Shown piece after piece: positions 58,464 to 64,000 of a stretch of DNA of 64,000 bases. Position numbers and translations under genes: made by a program. Below the pieces are notes generated by a model. The model searched no databases. It was not told where the DNA came from and saw only the letters and a program-made list of their open reading frames with translations. The DNA comes from Rhabditophanes sp. KR3021. Its lineage: Eukaryota; Nematoda; Chromadorea; Rhabditida; Alloionematidae. Numbering within the stretch: position 1 is the first letter of the stretch; each line of letters starts with the position of its first letter. The stretch is taken from assembly GCA_963281155.1 (NCBI GenBank), contig CAUJLY010000006.1, positions 1,116,001 to 1,180,000 on the forward strand. Direction: 5' to 3'.

Positions 58464-59749
58464 ATGGTGTATGCTGCAAATAAAGAGGATGCCAAGATGT
58501 GCGTGCAAAAGGCTCGTCAAGCTTTACGGGACAAAGATTTTGAGAAGATGGAACGTCTGGCTGCTAAGGCCAAAAGACTTGACCATGACGTTGATATTTC
58601 CGGTAATTTTCAATTTTTAAAGCTAAATTTTATACCTTTTTAGAATTTACAAAAGTAAAAACAGACACTGCTCAATCCGAAGAAACAGGTGACTATTCCC
58701 ATCACGACCATTATGAAGATGTGTCCGGACTCAGAAGCCGCCCAAACAAAAAGCCTTCCCGATCTAAATCTCCCCATCCCACAAAGACACGAAGCAAATC
58801 TAGAGTCAAAGATTGGACCGATGAAGATGTCAAAGAAGTAGACAGAATCAGGCATTGCAAAGACTACTATCAAATTCTGAAAGTTACCAAAGACGCAGAC
58901 AGCTCAAAACTTAAAAAAAGCTACCGGTTGCTAGCTTTAAAATTACATCCCGACAAGTGCAAGGCTCCTAATGCTACCGAAGCTTTCAAAGCTTTAGGAA
59001 ATGCGTATGGCGTGTTGTCTGATACTGACAAGAGAAGAAGATACGACATGGTTGGGCCGGAGGATAATTCACATGGGACACCATCTCGGGGCCACAACAA
59101 TTTCTACGACCATGATCCTAATCGTGGCTTTGATGGGGAATTTTCAGCTGAAGAAATATTTAATATGTTCTTTGGAGGGGGCCCGTTCGGCAATAATACA
59201 CATGTCCGTAGAAACCAACACTTCACTCAACGAAGACAATACCACGCCCACGAGGGTGGTGAAGAACACGGAAACTTGGGAAGTCTGATGAATCTAGTGC
59301 CTTTGCTTCTGTTCCTAATCATCACAGCATTCCTTCAAATTTACTTCGGGCAACCTTCATTTTCACTAGAAAGAAGAGATCCGTATATTTATGAAAGAAT
59401 CACCAGAAATCATCAAGTTCCATATTACGTGAAAAGAGACTTTGTTTCGCAGTATGGTGGGTCTAAATTGTATCAAGTAGAATCGCAAGTCGAGTCAGAT
59501 TTTATTAATTATTTGAGACAAGAATGTTACAGGGAGAACAACAAAGGTAAGGCATTGTTCATCCACACTTACCCTCTCTCCTTTTAATAACACCTCTAAT
59601 ATATACTTAAACTTATTTATTTACTATTTTCAGTTCAACAAATGTATTGGAGAGCAAGCGCTTTGCGTGATCAAGAAATGAAAAAACGGGCAGACAATAT
59701 TAAAATGCCAAATTGTGAGAAGCTGAATGCAATGTATGGAACAAGTTGA
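58464..59749 (+). CDS. DNAJB12/DNAJB14-type ER membrane J-protein (385 aa)
   Basis: Exons 58464-58602, 58644-59546, 59634-59749. The start NKEDAKMCVQKARQALRDKDFEKMERLAAKAKRL is the N-terminal helix shared by this family. A basic Ser-rich linker follows, then a J domain (KDYYQILKVTKDA... with HPDK at residues 148-151 ... DKRRRYD), a Gly/Phe/Asn-rich region (FFGGGPFGN), one membrane span (SLMNLVPLLLFLIITAFLQIYF, about residue 260), and the DUF1977 tail (YYVKRDFVSQYGG ... VESDFINYLRQECYREN). The J domain faces the cytosol and recruits Hsp70 for ER quality control. All parts are present and the HPD is intact. An AATAAA overlaps the stop codon (59749-59754). Confidence 0.93.
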
Positions 59750-62700
59750 ATAAATATTTCAAAACATCCTAATTAATTAACATAGTTTCTAATTATTGTC
59801 ACTTCATTCAAAAACTATATATTTTGTTAATCAACTTCATCTGAATATCTTGTAAATTGAAACATTTTTAGGTTCGATACATCATTTAATAGTATGACCC
59901 TTTAAAATGCAAAACGTAATCACCATTTGAATTAATTAAAGAATTAAGTGAAGTTTTTTATTTATTTAAATGAACAATCACATCATATTAATGTCTTATT
60001 AATATCATATTAATATAAATAAACATTCAACCCACATAATGCAAAGGTTCAACAGCTAATGAATATGGCGTCTGGTATGTTGTGTAAACAAATGATTTAA
60101 AATAATGATGAATGATATAGCCAATTTTTTACCAAGATGCCTTTTCTATTCATCTGTATCAAAATTTATATAAATGTATAAAAATGTGTTTATAGGAATA
60201 ACTTTCATTTTATATTAAACTATTCAATTTGATTGTGTCGAAACTTTTTATTACTATTTCTTTTAATCATTACAATTACCACAACAATGCAAAACAAATC
60301 AAATCTTGTGAATACAAATTTCTTTATTTTATCTTTGTACTTTTATATGTTTTCACTTTCACTATTAAATTTGTACAAATAAAACTTAATATATCCAATT
60401 TAACACTTTAAAGGTATAATCTTATTATGACAAAATTAAGTCTGTTGTATAAATTTTGATTATATCATGCTTGCCAAATGTTTATTCTTATTAAATGCAA
60501 ATTCAGTCATAACAATTTACAATTTTACACCTTTCTTTTACATTTGCAAATTTAATAACACTTTAGATTAAGCTTATAGTTATGATTTATTTTATTAAAT
60601 TCCCTCTTAATGTGCGGAAATTACTTCTCACCTTTAGCGTTACATTTACGTTAAATTTAATAGTTATTTGACATAAATGTCACAAACTTGTGATTGATCA
60701 TTTACAAAACACAGTGATAATCAGTGATAATTAAGCTTATCACAATAAATATTTTCGAAATGTTAACTAATTGTATATTTATCCTTTAAACATATTTAAT
60801 TCTTTAATACATATAGCTGTTAATTCAATTATGTGGATATATGACATTCCAACTAAACTTACAAATATAATATCTTAATCTCAAGTACAGGTAGTAGTTA
60901 TTTATAATTACAATCTTTTAAAATACTTCACAAACAATTGACATTATCCCCTGATTATGTGTGTGTAAGTATGTGTATACATATGCAAACGTTTAACAGC
61001 ACACCAAAATTAAAGAAAATAGCTGGTGGTTGATGGTATAACACAAATGTGCCTTCAAGTAATAAAAGACTGGCACCATCATTTTTGATTGGAATAATTA
61101 TTTATGTGTAGTTGTTACTCTTAAAGGATTTTTATTAGCTACCCTTGCTTATTGCTACATCATTTCTTACTTACTAATTTTATTACATTTTTATTATATC
61201 AAGAATCATTTACATTCCTTATGTTTCACTTTAATCTTCTTTGCACTAACTTTTATCTTGCTTTATCGAACTTCCCATTTTTGATTTGATAAATTACGGC
61301 CATGCTTCCTATCTCACATCAACACATTGTATAGCCTAATTTACACTTCCAATTTATTCTAATATTTTGATATATTAATCTTAACACTCCAAGATGACTA
61401 CTTCCGATTAAAAGACCTAAATTACGCATCTTCAAAAAACGAGTGATCTTAATCATGTATGATTGACGTATTTATTATGTTTATGCAATCTCAACGACGG
61501 GACCTTATTTGTGCCCTTGTTATTAAAAGTTAATGTCTTTAGACATAACTTAATGTGTTGCTTTTTAAAGCAAGAGGATATCAACTTATTTTCTTACTCA
61601 CTAACTTATACTTGTCATCATTTTCAACCTCAAGTCATTAATAATTCCGTCCATGGATGGTATTCAACCGATTGAAGCTATTTATCATGCACTCCCCCAG
61701 CTATTTATGTACCTGCTATTTATGTCTTATGTAGCATTATTTAAGTTTACTTAGATTCTATTTGGTACTACTCGGATTCTGTTTAGATTTATTTGGGTAA
61801 TTGGCAAAAAGGCCACAAGAGTCATATTATTACATTTTACTTGATATCTTGCCATAATATATTACCACCCCAAAAGAGTCAATCTTTTTATAACATATTG
61901 GTGATATTATTAATTCATATGCAAAATATTTGAATTCGTCTATACACATTATATTTATTATCAGGATTGCCACTTTTGTTTCATAACCTTTTTAGCATAT
62001 ATTGTCTTTAGTGAACAATTCATTTTCAAAATATTTTAGTCCTATTATATACGTTAATTAATTTACAGTTGTAGTGTATCAATTTTATTCTTGAGATTCC
62101 CAAAATGACAATAGATTTAGTGGAGCGATAGTAGCTTTAAAAATTAGTCTCAATGAAGAGGATATCATTTGCGAGGCCACTTCTCATCACAGCCAAGCTT
62201 TTATTGTTTCTAATGTGCCGCTTTCATATCATGAAAACCTTTGTTGTATTAAGTCAAAGATGTCTCTTAATCAAATGGATTACAAACACTTTTATTATCT
62301 TTTTAATTTATGAAGTACTTTAAATACACACCTAATTGTCTCCTCCACTTATCCATTTCATCAAAAAGACAAAGCCTCCTCTCGTTTACAGCCATAATCG
62401 CACAAACTTTTCCATTTCATCATTTGCCCATCAACACATCCTTTCCTCGTGCCTTCTTTGTTACGCAAGCTTGTTGCTTCAACTAACTTCCCTCCACCAA
62501 CTAATCTCTTACATAAATTCATGCCACCATGATAAATGACACCACGATGGCCTAGCAAATGTAACTTCATTTAAAAACATATCAATCCATTTACCGTACT
62601 AACTGTCTTCTTTACCTATTAATATACATTTATAAACTATATTTGTTTGACTCAATCCAAATAAATAACAAAAAAGATCAACTCAAATGCTGGTCCTTTT

Positions 62701-63464
62701 TGTTGTATATATACCAATATATGGGTCTTTCCAATATTATCAAAAGTGAAAGATACTATCAATAATATCCAACACCATTGCCATTCCAAAAATGAGATAT
62801 TCTAAATTTAGGTATACTAAATTTGGCGCTTCAAGTAGGCGTTGTTTGGATTAAAGTAATTTTTCGCAAATGCGACCATCCTCTTTAGCTATTATAAATT
62901 ACTTTTCAAATATTTAACACTATTGTTTGGATCTAAATTAGATCGAATATTTGTCTTTTACTTAAATTGGATTGAACTATTTCCAGGGATACTTTAAAAT
63001 ATTTGTAAATTATCAAATGTATCATGTCAACTTGTCCGGATTGAATTGATCATGACAGGTCAATTTACTTTTATTGTAACTTAAATGGACATTTTTTGTC
63101 AACTTAAATTCAATCTTAGTTAATGTCCTTGTGAGGGAAGAGAAAATGTTATATTAAATTTATTATAACAGTCATTTTTTGCGTTCCTTTAATTGCTATT
63201 AATCAATTTAAATTTTAGATTTGTATACAGTAATTAGTATTGTTCCCTACATTCAAGATGTATACTTATACTTCGTTTTGTTAATCTCATTCATTTCAGT
63301 TTCTATTAACTAATTCGGAAAGTTAGACATTTATTTGATTAGGCAATCTAATATTCTTTCACCAAATTTTACAAACCGCCAATATTATTCCTCTACAGAA
63401 TAATGAATAGTTTATTTTGAAATAAATAAAGAAATTCCTGTTACTTCTACCTAAACTCTCAACA
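59750..63464. other. Gene-free 3.7 kb, C-biased on the plus strand
   Basis: No gene or RNA recognised. 61201-61320 has 28 C and 10 G by my count; pyrimidine-rich blocks recur up to 62600. Short palindromic and AT-rich elements only. Probably regulatory or a long leader intron of the next gene. Confidence 0.4.
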
Positions 63465-64000
63465 ATGCCCAAATCAAGTACACCAAATGTTAATCCAACA
63501 GAAAAGTCTGCTACTCCAACAATGGCAACTCAAGAATGGTCTGGCGTAAGAACGACATTGCTGCCAAATTATTACGCCAAGTCTCCATCCCATTACCTTT
63601 CCCATTTCTTCTCTCACCATCAATTAATCGAAGCAAGTTGCAAGAGCAAACTTAACAAATTATCTATATACTTATTATTTTTAATATTATGTACAGTTAT
63701 AGCTTTCAACAATTATCAAATATCTCAATTAAATACACGGCTCCTGTCATTAGAAGGCAATTTGTTAATTGACAATGTCCAAGTCAATTTTGTTAATGAT
63801 CAGGTAAGAAACAACTTGTCGGGAAGACATTTAACATATAGATTAATGCTTTTTTGATTTGTTATTTATTTAAATTAACTTCACCTTCTTATTAATGGCC
63901 ATTCAGCCTGATCTTAACATCGTAATTATGGGTAAAGTTTGTACATTTTCTTAAAGAGACACTTCACCTTTTTTTGTGTGTTTAAATTTATTCTAGAAAA
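63465..64000 (+). CDS. Type II membrane protein, first exons only
   Basis: Exons 63465-63803, 63907-63931 and the first bases of a third at 63997, running off the edge. The cytosolic head is Ser/Thr/Pro-rich (MPKSSTPNVNPTEKSATPTM). A single signal-anchor span follows (KLSIYLLFLILCTVIAFNNYQ, about residues 66-84), then a short coiled-coil-like stretch (ISQLNTRLLSLEGNLL) outside. Such a layout (small head, one span, coiled stalk) is seen in membrane collagens and gliomedin-like proteins, but nothing visible here proves that. Not recognised further. Confidence 0.55.

Overview
The window is nuclear DNA of a nematode. It is AT-rich, and its introns are short (mostly 36-60 nt) with TTTTAG/TTTCAG-type acceptors. 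The gene content is typical of nematodes: divergent 7TM chemoreceptors (Srx-, Srt- and Sre/Sra-like), a secreted protein with three ShKT domains, a C6-like secreted protein, IgGFc-binding-like secreted proteins, a MOLO-1-type TPM protein, a warthog-like hedgehog-related protein, an FMRFamide-receptor-like GPCR, a Wnt and a P-glycoprotein. Small introns and rich panagrolaimid/strongyloidid-like features would fit a clade IV species, but that is inference. All protein genes below were rebuilt by joining exons with GT-AG (once GC-AG) junctions that keep frame.

Region 1 (1-13.3 kb) is an accessory region: the 3' part of a CYP2-clan cytochrome P450, a small unknown gene, a 7TM remnant, a triple-ShKT protein (minus), a broken VIG-1/SERBP1-like copy with a triplicated first-exon edge, a frameshifted 7TM gene, an Srt-like receptor (minus), tRNA-Tyr (with intron), tRNA-Leu(AAG), an intact Sre/Sra-like receptor (minus), an F-box scrap with a 34-bp tandem repeat, a BACK-like relic, and an IgGFc-binding-like fragment.

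Region 2 (14-25.4 kb) holds three families, each present as an intact gene next to a decayed tandem copy: an Sre-like receptor (14.1 kb intact, 16.1 kb dead), an F-box/LRR-like gene (17.0 kb intact, 19.05 kb dead) and an IgGFc-binding-like gene (19.9 kb dead, 21.8 kb intact). An Srx-like receptor and a 5S rRNA gene (minus) follow.

Region 3 (26.4-39.2 kb) has an unknown membrane protein, a hedgehog-related Wart-type protein without a Hog/Hint domain, a MOLO-1-like TPM protein, a Wnt ligand, and an FMRFamide-receptor-like GPCR behind 3 kb of gene-free DNA.

Region 4 (40-64 kb) is conserved, house-keeping in character, and mostly plus strand: a divergent pseudokinase with a Cys-rich knuckle inserted before the DFG position, a RING E3-like protein, a full-length P-glycoprotein, a KIAA0930/DUF2045 protein, a GLG1-type Golgi protein carrying one unexplained frame change, a C6-like secreted protein (minus), a DNAJB12/14-type ER co-chaperone, and the first exons of a type II membrane protein running off the edge. 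Several products belong to the secretory and signalling system (Wnt, hedgehog-like, GLG1, ER J-protein), but nothing shows that they are co-regulated. The gene-free stretches on the plus strand are often strongly C-over-G biased.
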